NCBI GenBank assembly: GCA_032209605.1
Contig: JASFXZ010000001.1
Span: forward strand, 14,030,256 to 14,094,255
DNA length: 64,000 nt
Source: Mactromeris polynyma
Taxonomy: Eukaryota; Mollusca; Bivalvia; Venerida; Mactridae
Direction: 5' to 3'
The notes under the pieces are model-generated. The model searched no databases and was not told the origin of the DNA. It was given only the letters and a program-made list of their open reading frames with translations. The translations under genes were made by a program, and so were the position numbers. Positions 46,467 to 59,900 of this stretch are shown piece by piece. Positions within the stretch are counted from its first letter, which is position 1. Each line of letters begins with the position of its first letter.

Positions 46467-48749
46467 ATGAAGTTAAACGTTGATGGACTGCTGGTCTACT
46501 TTCCGTACGACTACATATACCCAGAACAGTTTATGTACATGGTAGAATTAAAGAGGACTTTAGATGCTAAAGGTCATTGTGTCCTTGAAATGCCATCTGG
46601 CACTGGGAAGACTGTGTCCTTGTTGTCACTGGTGGTAGCTTATATAAAGAACAGTCCTAATGATGTTAATAAGATGATCTACTGTTCAAGAACTATACCA
46701 GAGCTGGAAAAGGTCGTTGAGGAATTAAAGAATTTGATCGACTTCTATGAGCAAGAGACAGGTGAAAAACAGAACATAGTTGGATTAGCTTTGTCGTCAA
46801 GAAAGAATCTTTGCATTCATCCGCGAGCATCTCAAGGCGGTGAAGGAACTTCTGTTGATGCAGAATGTCAAAAGATGACTATGTCATATGTCAGGAGAAA
46901 GCATGATAAAGACAAGTCTGTGGAATTGTGTAATTTCTATGAACATTGGGAAAAGGACGGGAAAGGTACGGTTCTTCCACCAGGAATTTATGGCCTCGAT
47001 GAACTAAAGGAGTACGGAGCGAAGAGAGGATGGTGTCCTTACTTTCTGGCGAGAAGTGCAATTATGCAAGCGGATGTTGTCATCTATAGCTACTATTATT
47101 TGCTGGATCCTAAGATCGCCGATATTGTGTCGAAGGAACTGTCGAAGAAATCAGTTGTTATATTTGATGAAGCTCACAATATTGACAATGTGTGCATTGA
47201 CTCAATGAGTGTTCAGATAACCAAAAGAACTTTGGATAGGTGTAACTCTAACATGGATGTCCTCACACGTCACATTAATCGCATCAAGGAGTCTGATGCT
47301 GAACGATTAAAGGAAGAATATCTTAGACTAGTTGAAGGTCTGAAAGAAACAAGCCTTAATCGTGAAACAGATGTCATGATGGCAAATCCTGTAATTCCAG
47401 ATGAAATTTTACAGGAGGCAGTTCCTGGAAACATTAGAAATGCTGAGCATTTTATCTCATTTCTTAGACGATTCTGTGAATACTTGAAAAGTAGACTTCG
47501 TGTACAACATGTAGTGTCAGAAACACCTCCGTCATTTCTCAAAGACTGTTCTCAGAAAGTTTGTATCGAAAGGAAACCTCTCAGATTTTGTTCAGAAAGG
47601 TTAGCATCTCTGCTACGTACTTTAGAACTTTCTAATATGTCTGATTTCAAGTCATTAGTTTTGATATCACATTTTGCTACGTTAGTCAGTACATACGCTA
47701 AGGGATTTGTGTTGATCATTGAGCCTTTTGATGAAAGAACACCGACTATTCCCAACCCTGTTCTAAACTTCAGCTGTCTTGATGCATCCATAGCTGTGAA
47801 ACCCGTGTTTGACAGATTCCAGTCAGTGGTTATCACGTCTGGTACATTATCTCCCTTGGATATGTATCCGAAAATTCTCGACTTCAGACCCGTCAACATG
47901 GCAATGTTCTCAATGACTTTAGCTAGAACCTGTATTTGTCCAATGATAGTTAGCAAAGGAAATGACCAGGTTGCTATGAGCTCCAAGTTTGAAAGCCGTG
48001 AAGATCCGGCTGTGATTCGTAACTATGGGAACCTGTTGGTAGAAATGTGCGGAGTTGTTCCTGATGGACTTGTGTGTTTCTTTACAAGTTACATTTACAT
48101 GGAGTCAACAGTTGCATCCTGGTATGAACAGGGAATTATTGATCAGATTCAGAAGCACAAGTTGCTATTTATAGAAACTCAGGATGCGGCGGAAACAACC
48201 TTGGCGCTTCTGAATTTTCAGAAGGCTTGTGAAAATGGCAGAGGAGCAGTCCTTTTGTCTGTGGCAAGAGGCAAAGTCTCAGAGGGGGTAGATTTTGATC
48301 ACCATCTTGGCCGGGCTGTTATTATGTTCGGGGTTCCATATGTTTACACTCAAAGCAGAATAGTGAAAGCCCGCCTGGAATACCTTAGGGAACGTTTTCA
48401 GATCAGGGAAAATGATTTCTTGACATTTGATGCCATGAGACATGCGGCTCAGTGCGTAGGGCGTTGTCTGAGAGGGAAAACAGACTATGGTATAATGTTG
48501 TTTGCAGACAAAAGATTTTCCCGCGCTGACAAGCGGGGCAAACTACCAAAGTGGATACAGGAACATCTGAGTGATGGTCTTTGTAACCTCTCTACCGATG
48601 AAGCAGTTCAAGTGGCCAAGAGATTCCTACGACAAATGGCTCAGCCATTTAGTCGAGAAGACCAGCTTGGACTGTCCTTGCTTACCCTGGAACAGTTGCA
48701 GTCGGAAGAAATGCAGAAAAAGATGGAACAAAGATTACAAATAACTTAA
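46467..48749 (+). CDS. ERCC2: XPD/ERCC2 TFIIH 5'-3' DNA helicase
   Basis: XPD is an ATP-dependent, iron-sulphur 5'-3' helicase of TFIIH that opens DNA in nucleotide excision repair and anchors the CAK kinase. The frame encodes 760 aa, the same length as human XPD, and begins [20 protein letters not shown]. Visible parts are Walker [11 protein letters not shown]; four iron-sulphur cysteines in LCIHP, AECQKM, LCNFYE and GWCPYF; the DEAH box [11 protein letters not shown]; the helicase 2 motifs [13 protein letters not shown] and [14 protein letters not shown]; and FADKRF near the C-terminus. The start is the conserved ATG at 46467; an upstream in-frame ATG at 46404 precedes a good acceptor (TTTTCCATTGCAG, ending 46430), so it is probably intronic. 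The entire coding sequence lies in one exon, whereas vertebrate XPD genes have more than twenty. The ORF is intact and appears under constraint. Confidence 0.97.
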   Translation: MKLNVDGLLVYFPYDYIYPEQFMYMVELKRTLDAKGHCVLEMPSGTGKTVSLLSLVVAYIKNSPNDVNKMIYCSRTIPELEKVVEELKNLIDFYEQETGEKQNIVGLALSSRKNLCIHPRASQGGEGTSVDAECQKMTMSYVRRKHDKDKSVELCNFYEHWEKDGKGTVLPPGIYGLDELKEYGAKRGWCPYFLARSAIMQADVVIYSYYYLLDPKIADIVSKELSKKSVVIFDEAHNIDNVCIDSMSVQITKRTLDRCNSNMDVLTRHINRIKESDAERLKEEYLRLVEGLKETSLNRETDVMMANPVIPDEILQEAVPGNIRNAEHFISFLRRFCEYLKSRLRVQHVVSETPPSFLKDCSQKVCIERKPLRFCSERLASLLRTLELSNMSDFKSLVLISHFATLVSTYAKGFVLIIEPFDERTPTIPNPVLNFSCLDASIAVKPVFDRFQSVVITSGTLSPLDMYPKILDFRPVNMAMFSMTLARTCICPMIVSKGNDQVAMSSKFESREDPAVIRNYGNLLVEMCGVVPDGLVCFFTSYIYMESTVASWYEQGIIDQIQKHKLLFIETQDAAETTLALLNFQKACENGRGAVLLSVARGKVSEGVDFDHHLGRAVIMFGVPYVYTQSRIVKARLEYLRERFQIRENDFLTFDAMRHAAQCVGRCLRGKTDYGIMLFADKRFSRADKRGKLPKWIQEHLSDGLCNLSTDEAVQVAKRFLRQMAQPFSREDQLGLSLLTLEQLQSEEMQKKMEQRLQIT

Positions 48750-49414
48750 ATGTTTGTCTTCATGGAACACTTGCTAATATGAAGTATGAGTATTATGTTG
48801 TTAGTAAAATTTTGAGTATTTTGAAACTGTTTTTAGTGACATTTGATCATGGTAAGTTTTGAAAATCAGGATCACATGAAAGGTAACAAACTTTCTAGTC
48901 AGGAGAAATTTCTGGAGAATTGAACGGAGGGCAATCTGTCAAAAAATATAAACATCATTTTGTACTTTTATAAATGATGTATAAAGAATCAACTTTTTGA
49001 AGATTGTTGATAGACAAAAGATAATTGTTCATGTATAGTATATGGCAAGTAATTATATTTTATATTATTTCAACATAAACTGTAATATGTACATTTTTTA
49101 ACACAAGTCTGTCTTTTTTTGACATTTCTCGTCATTTGAGTGATTATAGAGACGCAACATGATTGTAAAATCTTCATTAATTTACAAATACTATGATGGT
49201 TATTGTAACTTGTTAGTTTACGTAGGTAGGTATCGCTATACTATTCCATGCAATTGGTTTGTGAAATACCATAAAAATGTTATAGAATTTAAGTAGCAGA
49301 TTATTTTGTTTTCTTATGTGAATCAACTGAACTCATAATAAACCAATGTCATTGACTCACTGTTATTCTACTGAATGTCATATTCATGTTAAATACTGAA
49401 AATGGAAGTTGTAA

Positions 49415-49420
49415 AATAAA
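49415..49420 (+). terminator. Candidate ERCC2 poly(A) signal
   Basis: AATAAA about 670 bp after the stop, followed after 20-30 bp by a T-rich stretch. Another AATAAA lies at 49337-49342. The preceding interval 48750-49414 is AT-rich and gene-free, consistent with a 3' UTR. Confidence 0.5.
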
Positions 49421-49889
49421 TATGTAAAGTTGAACTGCATTCTGTTTTTTAATTGTTTGGAATGCTTCATCTGAATTTGCGTAACATGTATTTCAAAGTT
49501 GGATATGTTCTTGATTTCTACATCCTGAAGTCTTGTCTTGTTGGGCTTTTACCTCTTTACAGCCGTATTCATGTCATGTCCTGCAGTCAACTGACATAAC
49601 TGGGTTACCAACTTGAACCATTTCTAATCTATTATTCATCACGCAACTGACAACATCCCTGCATGAATCTGAGTAAGAGGACAAATGACATCAGATAGAA
49701 AACATACATGCCCTCTGGCAAAGATGTGATATAATAAATAATGGATAGCGTTTATTTATTATAGTGTCACCCCAGCCAATTATGACTTATGAAGCACCTA
49801 CGTTCTGAGCACATTTACTTCCTGATTCCTATCCTTTAATGCCAGGCACCAGGCAGGTAAGTGCACAGTAACCATTATTTTACTAGCTG

Positions 49890-49985
49890 GCGACTCGCCA
49901 ACCGGCCTTATCAGAACGGACCCTTACCGGGATTCGAACAGTCGACCTCCCACTCCCAAGAAGAATGCTTTGGCCACGGGAGACG
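49890..49985 (-). repeat. tRNA-like SINE head
   Basis: On the minus strand TGTTCGAATCCCGG forms a B-box-like segment, preceded by GGAGACGG... and GAGGTCGAC. The 3' body extends leftwards through a CCAGGCACCAGGCAGG segment. No intact tRNA fold is present. Confidence 0.5.
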
Positions 49986-51989
49986 GTATTGGAATGAACA
50001 AAACAATACTACAAGATAATGAGGCACTTTTTTATTCTTTTTATCCTCTATAATTTTAATGTTTAAAATGGCTTAACATTACATGTGATGTCAAAAATAT
50101 ACTTTTAACACAGTCAAGATTTACCAACGGGTAATTAAACACAAAAGATGAATATTCTATACTACAAAAAGGTTTGCATACTATGCAGTAGCAACTTGAC
50201 ACACATACCATATACATTTATTTGAGTGAAACAGATTTGTTCAAAGCACAATAGGGGACAAAATACCATTATACTACTACACAGACTTTAACCTTTTGGG
50301 TTGTACGCAAATCAAATTTTGCAAAAATATTCACACAAAAATTATAACACTAAACATTAATGGTCAAATTTACCACTTTGGGATCCAATCCCAATTAGAG
50401 GAAACACTTGTCTGCGGCATTTACATGGGCTAAAATTTGTATTACAATTGTGAAACTTCCAATGTAGATACTTTCATCAACATATACCAATTTGTCTTAA
50501 AACCATTTTTACACCAAAAACTGTTTACTATTAAAGACATCTATCTCTCACAGGAAACAAGCCGAAAACACAATTATACAGTTTAATACAAAATGACACA
50601 ACAAAAGTACGACTTTCACAAGTGACCTCAATTAATGAACGGGAACAAAAAATAAAACAAAATACATGTTTGGTAATATGTCAATATATCACAGACATGC
50701 TCTCCAAATGTACACAATAATATTCAGTCATTCTGCGAGAAAAATATGTACAACACCACAAATGAATTCGTCATAAATGGTAGTCGACAGTTACTAGGTG
50801 ATGTCAATCGTATTATGTAACTGTACATATCAACAATAACTGGCCCTATATTCACCTAAAGAAGGGAAGTAAAAGATATGAAATAACGACTCTCAGCGGA
50901 ACATAAAATATAGCAAAAAATCTAATTGCGACGATAAATGAATCTCTTGCAACATACATAATTATGTATATAAAAGGAAATTGTTTCGATCCATACCATA
51001 TATTTTTCAACAAAGCATTATCTAAAATACAAAAATATTTCTGTGGTAATCAATGGTTTATTAAATTATATGCATGCAAATCCTCAGAGCATTCCTTTAC
51101 TCTTGACCATGTCCTTGACATTTGCTATGTGGTGTTTTTGTACATAAAACATGTCGCCCCGAATAACCTTGCTACTGACATTTGATCTCACTCTTTCTCC
51201 TTGATGGTAAACATTTGTATCAAGTTACAGTTGGACAGACAACCCAACCAAATTTCATGTATTTCTCACATATAATGGGTATACTTGATTATAGGTGGGT
51301 TTTTTTTCGGGTACCACTAATAAACAGACAGTTCAGTCGCAAAAATATAAAACGAAAGGAAGAAAACAGACCAATATTGCCATGTGACTTTAATTACGAC
51401 ACTTGTGTGAAAGAAATTGATGAAGAATGAAGTCTACTGTTGAATAAATTGTAAACCTTTATGAAATTATAATAAAAAACTATTACGGTCACACTAACTC
51501 ATTTACGGTAAACCAGTGGCACAGAAAAATATTATATAACATAAAAGCATATATGAACCAGTTTGTATCACATTCACCATTTCTTTATACAATAGACTGG
51601 TGCACATTCACACAGACTTATATTAAATGTACAAGCTGTGATAGCACATAATTTCAGTTTTATAATAAAAAGTTGATAATAAATTCATTCATTCTTATTT
51701 ACTGTTAACAATAAATTACAAAAACAAACATTTCAATCAATTTTTATCTTCATTTAATGATAGGAGATAACTACAAAATCAAACATTTTTCTATTATATT
51801 TGTCTTTTACAGGAAAAGCAGCATTATTGCGATACATAGATCTAGATTAATAGCTTTGTCAGAGTTTTATGTAGTCACTCAGCTGTATTTCAGTTATGTA
51901 CTGCAGTCAGTCGACCTTACCAGCGTTCAAGCGTTGCCAACCAGTACAAACTTCGCCTCGTGAAGCAGAGGTTGGAGGACAGATGATTA

Positions 51990-52100
51990 CATCTTTAGTC
52001 AAACTGTCATGAAGAACATTCGCTTCACCCAGGGTTAGGATGTATTGCCTCCAAAATCAACAGTCGAGTGCTCTGCCGACTGAGCAAACTTGGCAAGAGG
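51990..52100 (-). repeat. tRNA-like SINE head (5' half)
   Basis: On the minus strand GCTCAGTCGGCAGAGCACT is a near-consensus D-arm/A-box. The anticodon and T-arm halves are degenerate. Confidence 0.5.
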
Positions 52101-52939
52101 CATCCAAAAAGTAGCCTATTTATTAAATGTAGACCTGTGTGTAACATTTTAAGGGAACAGTTAAGGAACAAGTATGACAGTTAAGGTACAAGTATGACAC
52201 TCACTTTGGACATAAAATCCAACATCATTATATTCAGGTGCTGGCCCAGTTTAAACAGTGCACATACATGAATAGAATTATTATCACCAGTTTACAACTG
52301 TTAACAAAATTTGTCATTAATCAACAATACGGACACAACATAATAAAATTTGGACATGATCTAACTCAGGGTAAAAATCACAGTTAAAACAGAGTTTCAA
52401 GAATAACAATATATACAATAATAGTGTTTTTATATACACAGTAAAATTGTAATAAGATTTAAATATATAAACGTGTCATGGAATTTTCATCAAAATGTAA
52501 TTGCTCCATGACACAAAATGTCTTAAATGTGATCAAGTTGTTCCAGTCTTACTAATACAGTATTATACAGTATAATGTGCACATCTACAGACAATGCAAA
52601 ACTAGTAAAGCAGTATTGAAATTAAATTCCTACATATATCCTTTTGTTGATTGCATTCCTTGGCATTCATATGTGTTTGATGAATGAATTAAAAACAAAT
52701 TATTTTACATATCGTGAATGGAAGAAGTGAATTTTACACAGAGATAAAAACTGTCTGTATTCTTCATGCATAATCATGACTTCAAATATCTGAAATGAAA
52801 AAACAACAATAAAAATTGAGATGCTAACATTTTGATTTATAATCAAACAATATTCACTCACACAAACTGACGAGTTAATGTTTGTGAAGTATAAATGACA
52901 ACTCCACAAGTATAAAACATATAAAAGAATAGCCATGTA

Positions 52940-53160
52940 GCGGATCCGTGGTCCAGTGGTAATGCGCTGGACTTGTAATCCAGGGATCCGAGGTCCCGTG
53001 TATGATGCTTTACACCGAGCACATAAAAGAACCAGGGGTGCTTCTGGAACTGGGGCATCTGTATCATGCACTATCCTCCAAATATCTAATATGACTAACA
53101 TTCTTCAGAAGGCGTCGCCCATATGGGAAACCGGTGGCGAAGATAAATAAACGCAAATAC
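52940..53160 (+). repeat. tRNA-Thr(TGT)-derived SINE
   Basis: The head contains GTGGTCCAGTGGTAATGCGC (D-arm/A-box) and a perfect five-pair anticodon stem CTGGA-CTTGTAA-TCCAG with a TGT anticodon. The T-arm is corrupted and the acceptor stem does not close, so it is not a functional tRNA. The body ends ACCGGTGGCGAAGATAAATA and is followed by A-rich AAACG/AAAC words. Confidence 0.8.
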
Positions 53161-53462
53161 AAACAAACAAGAATAGCGATTGTGACAGAAGAGAGTCATG
53201 GACAATCAATGTGTGTCAGACAGATGTTATCTAATAATGACAAGACTTCCAAAAACAATATCAAAGGCAAGTTTTTGAAAGACCAAATAGACAAACCAAA
53301 CTATCTTGTTTTGAAATGTATCATAGCAATAACAAAATAATGCATTATAAGTTATAACGACTCATTCAGGTTAATCATCTTTAAGTGACACTTACTGGAT
53401 ATAATGATTTTCTTAAGTCGCAATCAAGATGGTTTATAACAGGTAAGTGCTTCTGCCTAAAG

Positions 53463-53690
53463 CTCAAGTGGCCACGCCTTTAAAATCATGGCCATCCCTT
53501 CAAATCTATCATGGCTACACCCTTAAAGTTCCTGTGGCCACACCTTTAAAAATCAAATGGCGACACCTCCACAGCTAACATGGTCACACCTTTAAAGTTC
53601 CTGTGGCCACATCATAAACTCAAATGGCCACACCTCCAAAGCTAACATAGTCACACCTTTAAAATTCCTGTTGCCACACCTTCATAAGTC
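53463..53690. repeat. Degenerate ~27-bp tandem repeat
   Basis: Eight or so diverged copies of a unit built on GTGGCCACACCTTTAAAGTTC follow each other, with C, T and A substitutions. Confidence 0.8.
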
Positions 53691-53741
53691 CCATTGTAAC
53701 AACTTGAAACCTCACGCTGCCAGCCTTTTAACCACTCCAAA

Positions 53742-53900
53742 TACAGTGCAACCTCTCTTAAGCAAATTTTGGCTGCTAAAGAGTGCTTATTGTTCTATAG
53801 AGGTTATATTGAAAGTAAAATCTAACTGGAGGAAAAATTGATATGGCTGTTGAAGAGAGGTTAAAACTAAATAGAGATACTTTGGAGAGGTTCTACTGTA
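53742..53900. mobile_element. MITE (CAGTGCAACCTCTC family)
   Basis: TACAGTGCAACCTCTCTT at the left end is matched inverted by GGAGAGGTTCTACTGTA at the right end, with TA at both borders. It is 159 bp long with no coding. It lies about 80 bp downstream of the kinase stop codon, so it is probably within the 3' UTR. Confidence 0.75.
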
Positions 53901-53980
53901 AAAATACAACTAAAAAAAAGGTGGTTTCTACAAGTCTACATTTTCATATAATGTGGAAGTCGGGCCCCTAAGCATATCAC

Positions 53981-56900
53981 TTACTTCATCCAGGTAGGTC
54001 CAGATGAGGAATTCATATTTGCAGCTGTACTAGAACTGTATAGTAGGAAAAGACAGAAGAAAAGATAGATAGAAAGAAGAAGTACAGAAGAAAGAAAATG
54101 AAAGGGGCACAATAGAAAACAGTAAACGACTCATGTGTGTTAGACAGAAATAGACGACATAGATTATTTACAAAGCACACACAGAAAATTTTACAATTGG
54201 CAGAATGGAATGAAAGAAAATTGTTCAATAAAATTGAGTAAGAAGAAAATGTTACACAAATCAAAGCTAGAAATCATATATAAGGGAGACAATCCTATGA
54301 ACCCTAATGCATTGGATATAAAACAGTTACATCCCCTTATTTGAAATATTGAAAATTAATGTTAGATGTTAAAAATGTGCAATTTATTTTCTATTGCCAA
54401 AATTGTTTTTGTTGTACAATATTGTATATTTTGATATTATTTTAAAATATATAAAATAAACATGCTTTACTGAAAAAATAATAATCGACGAAATGTGTCC
54501 ATAGGACACAGGTGACCCCACTTCACTCAATCAAGGGGTGTAACTCTCTTCATACTAAATGAATGCAATGTTATACCAGGGGCACGATTTCATGTGATGA
54601 CTAATATTCCAATGAAGTTTTGTTACTCTAGGCAAAAAAGGACAGATGAAGGTCAAGGGTTATCTAAGTGCCCTCGCCCCCCCCCCCCCACAGTTGAGGA
54701 GACACAAAAAACTTACTTTGCTGCCCAGTCTGTTCTGCCTGCCCCAGCTGCCCCACCCACAGGTTGTCTATAACCAGCTGAATTCTTGTTCAGTGATAGT
54801 GGTGCAGGTTGAGCACGCTTCCAACTAACATTGGAATAATCTGAAACAAAACAAGGAACGAATGAACAAACAAACTAATGCATGAATGAATGAAGGAACG
54901 AATCAACAAATGAACAAATGAATGAATAAATGTCTTAAAGGTACAAACATACACCTGTGCAAAAATATGAAAAATAAATAATGCAGAGCAATATGAAAGT
55001 TGAGCATTTTACTAAGTTATAACTTGAATTTTTATTGTGACACTGTGGCATGTGATAAATACAGCAGTATACTTACTATTTGGTTTGTTACTAGACAAGA
55101 ATGACGGAACATAAGAGGGTGAGCCTGTGTTACTTCCCATACCCTGGTTGGCTCGTCCTAAGTTCATGCCAGCTGGCTTGTTGATTGTGGGACTGCCCCA
55201 GTTACTGGCCCCCATTCCTGGACCTCCTGATTCTTTCCTTGAACTACTTTTGGGGTTAATACCTGCAATATACATAACCTGTATGAATATTTAACCAGGT
55301 AAGCATTTTGTAATCAGTGACATATGGTACTTGCACTACAGTAATGCTTAACAACTTCTCTTCAGCTCCAAGGAGGAAATCCCAAGAGAGAGATTAAGGG
55401 TCTCAAAAACTACCTTTAAATGAAAATGATCATCAGAGATTATCTCTCATACAGAGCTGGTTACCTCTGAAAACGACAGGTGAAAGTCCAGGCCTTACAT
55501 CACATTTCGATCATAAATGATGATATCATAAGTCAATGAATTATATGCAATAATTCATTAGTGAAATAACAAATTGCACAATGTAATAATTGCGTTTCAC
55601 TGAACACTGGTTCTGTTATGCACAAAATTTACTTAAAGCTAATTGGCAATTTGTGATATATATATAAAAGAAAATATCATGTTTCGAGTACATGAATTAT
55701 GGAAATTGTTAAACTCTTTTTCAGAAAAACTTGCCATAGGCTTGTTTTATTGTTTCTTTACATAACATTTGACCACTTATGTTATATTACCCAACTTAGG
55801 TACATGTTGTAGTAATAAGATCTGGATATATTTTTTTTAATTCAACTCAACACTAAAATATTATGAAGTCATAATCAAACCACGGAACTACAGCAAAAAG
55901 ATGTAAAATTATTGTTAAAAAGAGTAAAAAATCTGCCATATAGCTATTGTGTGGTCATGCTGTTGACATAAGACATAAACCATTAAATTCTCCATATTGC
56001 AAATTTCTCATTTCTAAAGACTACAGGTGAATTAAACAGCAAAAACAGACAACATGTGCACAAACTATGCAAAAATAATCTGTAGGAAAACAGTGTAAAG
56101 TAAAAAATTGAAATAGTAGAAATGAAATTTAAGCATGACGGATGATCAATTGGTATATGATATTAGAACTATCACTAATGAGAAATATTGAAACTGTCAA
56201 CCTAGAAAATATTTTGCTCTATATAAATTAGCAGCTTATACAGTTTATATAATACCGTGAAATGTATTAGCTTGAAAATGTCAATGTTAAAGAAACAACT
56301 CCTGTACTTGCTAAGATTTCTAGGTTTTACAGTATTGATCTCAAATCGCTGTAATTATCAAGTAAAAAATAGTCTTTCAGCCATTGTGCCCATTAAAAAC
56401 TTGTTCTGGCTACGTGCACACTGTTTACCATCTTCAGGATAAGTCCAACAAGCGAGTGGTTTTACTAAAGCTGTCTTGTGATCCTTAACAGTAATAAGTG
56501 CAGCGTTGCCTTTTTTCTTTTCAAAAGGGCCTGGAATGCCTAATAAGCAGGAAGCAAACTGAATGTTTAGGTGTTGAAATGAGGGCAAAATGGTTTTATT
56601 GACAGTTCAAAACAATACTACTATAACTGTTAATGTTTAAGGATAAAACTGCACACTGTTTTTGTCATAGCATAAATTACATTGGGGCAATGCAAAGAGC
56701 CAGTGTGTCCAATATTTGCATTTATTTTGTTAATCACTTGTTTTAATACACATTTTGATGCTAAAAGCTGTGCAATTTTGTTTAATTTGCTTTCAAAGTG
56801 ACCAAACACAACAAGCAACAACTGAAATTGAATGATTTGGTCAAGGCATGAACTGTCATAAAGCAACCAAACTTCATTAAAAAGCTTAGTATGGTTTGAT

Positions 56901-59900
56901 ATACACACAACATGAAACAAAAAGAGGTATGCACAAACCTGGTAAATATCTAGCCTTCGACAGATAATGTTGTTTAGCTGATGATTCTCGAGATCTACCA
57001 GATGGTACACGATTAGCTTTAGATGATTTCTTCCCCAATATACTCCTACAAACACAACAATACACGTTGAATGTACAAACTTCTACTTTACTAAGTAATA
57101 GCTAACTATTCACTTATGAAAATTGGTCAAATATCTGACTGAACTAAAATTTATTGAAGTCCTTGTAAGACATGCAAATAACCAATTTCAAGTCTAACAT
57201 TTGGTTTCTTATGATATCGATGTCAGATTTTGCCAACAGACTAATTTCTAACTGAAATATCAAAACTGAAGAGGAATTTGCAAATAACCAAATTTAACAT
57301 AGTAAGTGTCAATCAATTGCATTATAACAAAACGGGAGCCGAACAACAAGAGCTCAGAGCAACCGGATATCATGTGGTGTTTTCGTTTAATATATAAAGC
57401 TACAATGTTTTCACCAGACCTGTTAGAACTTTGTCTGAAGGATATTATTATCATCAGCCCAAATTACAAGAAAATACTTAGGTACATGTTTCAGAAAATT
57501 CTTAGTAAGAAGCATATGTACATAATTGTGCCCACTCAACATTTTTAATCAAACATCACAAACATATTGACATAATTACTCTTTTTAGCAAAAACATGTG
57601 CATGTGTTTGCGCCAATTTTCCCTACTTTGCATTCCATTAATTCAAAACACACTTCTGAGCATTATATGGAGTGATAAAATCGAATGTACCATAACATGA
57701 AAATTATCCTACTATAGTAAGTGAACAAACTTAAGGAACAATTTTGCAATCTTGGCCTCAAGTTTGATGGTAGCTGATAACAGATATGTTGTGTATTGAA
57801 AATAAAGCGTACGCTAAGAAATCATCCTCATCATCGTTAAACATGTTTTCTTTCTTTTCATCACGTTTACCACCAATGCCTGGCAAGGGTTTTGCTGGTG
57901 AAGCTTTTTGTTTTCGAGTGGGCACACCAAAGTCAAGGTCATCAAAATCATCCCAGGTGTCCGATACCCCACCTCCCCATCGTTTCCTGGCACTCTGCTT
58001 CTTTGTAACAGAAAATTGAAATGGATCCTGAAAAAAAATTAATGGTATAAATAAAGATAACAGTACAGATGGACCCGATATAGCTCCCTTACCATGCATA
58101 ACAAAGTCTTCATCAACATTGATTATCAAAACAGTACAAACATAACTCTATATAACAACTAGAATGCGTCCATAGAACACAGATGCCACCACTTGCAGCC
58201 TTTGTCACAAAAGCAAATGCTATTATTCTGCTCAAAGTTTGTGAATGGATATCAAAATTACCAAGTGAACAACTGTACTGACTATGGCGATAAGTCAAGT
58301 GCCATAACTTTGCACTTACTGGGCACAGCCAAACATTAAACCCCAGGTGCACAACTTGACATGCTGGTGAACATTCCTGTAAAGTTTTATGACTCTGGCT
58401 CGTATACTTTTGGAGATATAAGTGACACAAGATTGCATACTCTGTAGGCTATGTTTTAACTAAGTCAAGGGCCATAACTTTGCACTTACTGGGCACAGCC
58501 AAACATGAAACCCCAGGTGCACAACTTGACATGCTGGTGAACATTCCTGTAAAGTTTAATGACTCTGGCTCATGTAGTTTTGGAGATATGAGTGACACAA
58601 GAGTGCATACTCTGTAGGCTATATTTTAACTAAGTCAAGGGACGTAACTCTGCACTTACTGGACACAACCAAACATGAAACCCCAGGTGCAAAACTACAC
58701 ATGCTGGTGAACATTCCTGTAAAGTTTTATGACTCTGGTCATATTCTATTGTGACACAAGATTTTGTGACGGACAGAAGGACGGACGGACAGACAGACAA
58801 GGGCAAATCTATTTGCCCCCCCCCCTTTTCAAAGTGGGGACATCTTTTAAATGTAGTTTACAGTTTCAATATTTTTCCATCTTTACGTCAAAGTAATATT
58901 CACAATATGTTTCTATCTTCAGATCAAAGGTAAACTCATTCATGAATGTTATACATAACAAAGACACAAAATGGCATAAAAAATCAAGCACAATTTGCAT
59001 CTTCTCTTAGCAACTGATGCCAGATACTTCCACAACACTTCAAGATTATTAATTCACAGACAAATTATTTATTTACAATTTAGACAATACATTAAATACT
59101 ATTTTGGGCTTGGAAAGATTTAGGTAAGGGTAAGAATGAAATAAACGAAATTTAGTAAATTAATACTTCACAGCATTTATTTTGAAATATATGACAATAT
59201 TAGACATAAATTACCAATCAGAAAAGTTCTGCGTCAAACTCTCGATATATACTTACATCATTATCTTGATTCTGTTGTTTTTGTCCATAGTTTGGCACTA
59301 CAGGCTGTTGTTGATTAGGTATTGTTGGTTTTTCTTGGAACGGACGGTTAATTGCAGGCTGTTGGTGATGCTGTTGAGGGGATGGAATACTCGCACGGTC
59401 AGGAGATGGATTTGTCTTGTATGATGGCTGATGGACGGGCTGGGCTGGGGGACGAGCAGGTGATGGCATTGTAGTTCCAAGATTTTGACCAACTTGGAAA
59501 TATGGATACCGTAAACACTAGAAAATAAAAAATAATTATTATTTGAGTCTAGTAGAATTCAATATTATACACTCCAATCTGATTCACACTTAGTTCTCAC
59601 TAGTTGCAAACAGTTCTAAAACATGCAGAGATGGATCCAGTTTTTCTATGAATATCATCAATGATTCATTCATGGCGAAAATATCAGAAGCAAAGACTTC
59701 CTAAACGTGAGTTTTTACTCACTAAATAAGCAGTTCTGACAGTTCAGAAAGTCAGTGTATGAAATGACTGAATATTACAAATGACACGAAATTTTTACTC
59801 TGTCTACATTAAACTCATTCCTTTTTCTTCCATGTTTATAATATCAAAAACACAGACATTATTTACCAATAAATATTTGTTTGCAAAATGAATGGTCGTC

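Larger units (their letters stand above)
49421..53740. other. Gene-free, SINE-bearing stretch
   Basis: It holds tRNA-derived repeats at 49890, 51990 and 52936 and a degenerate repeat at 53463. 50030-51950 is AT-rich without recognised repeats or genes. Part of it might be the 3' UTR of the minus-strand kinase gene, but I cannot fix the end. Confidence 0.5.

Noticed and set aside
52943..53015. Functional tRNA-Thr gene
   Set aside because: The anticodon stem is perfect, but the acceptor stem does not close and the T-arm is corrupted; a SINE body follows directly.
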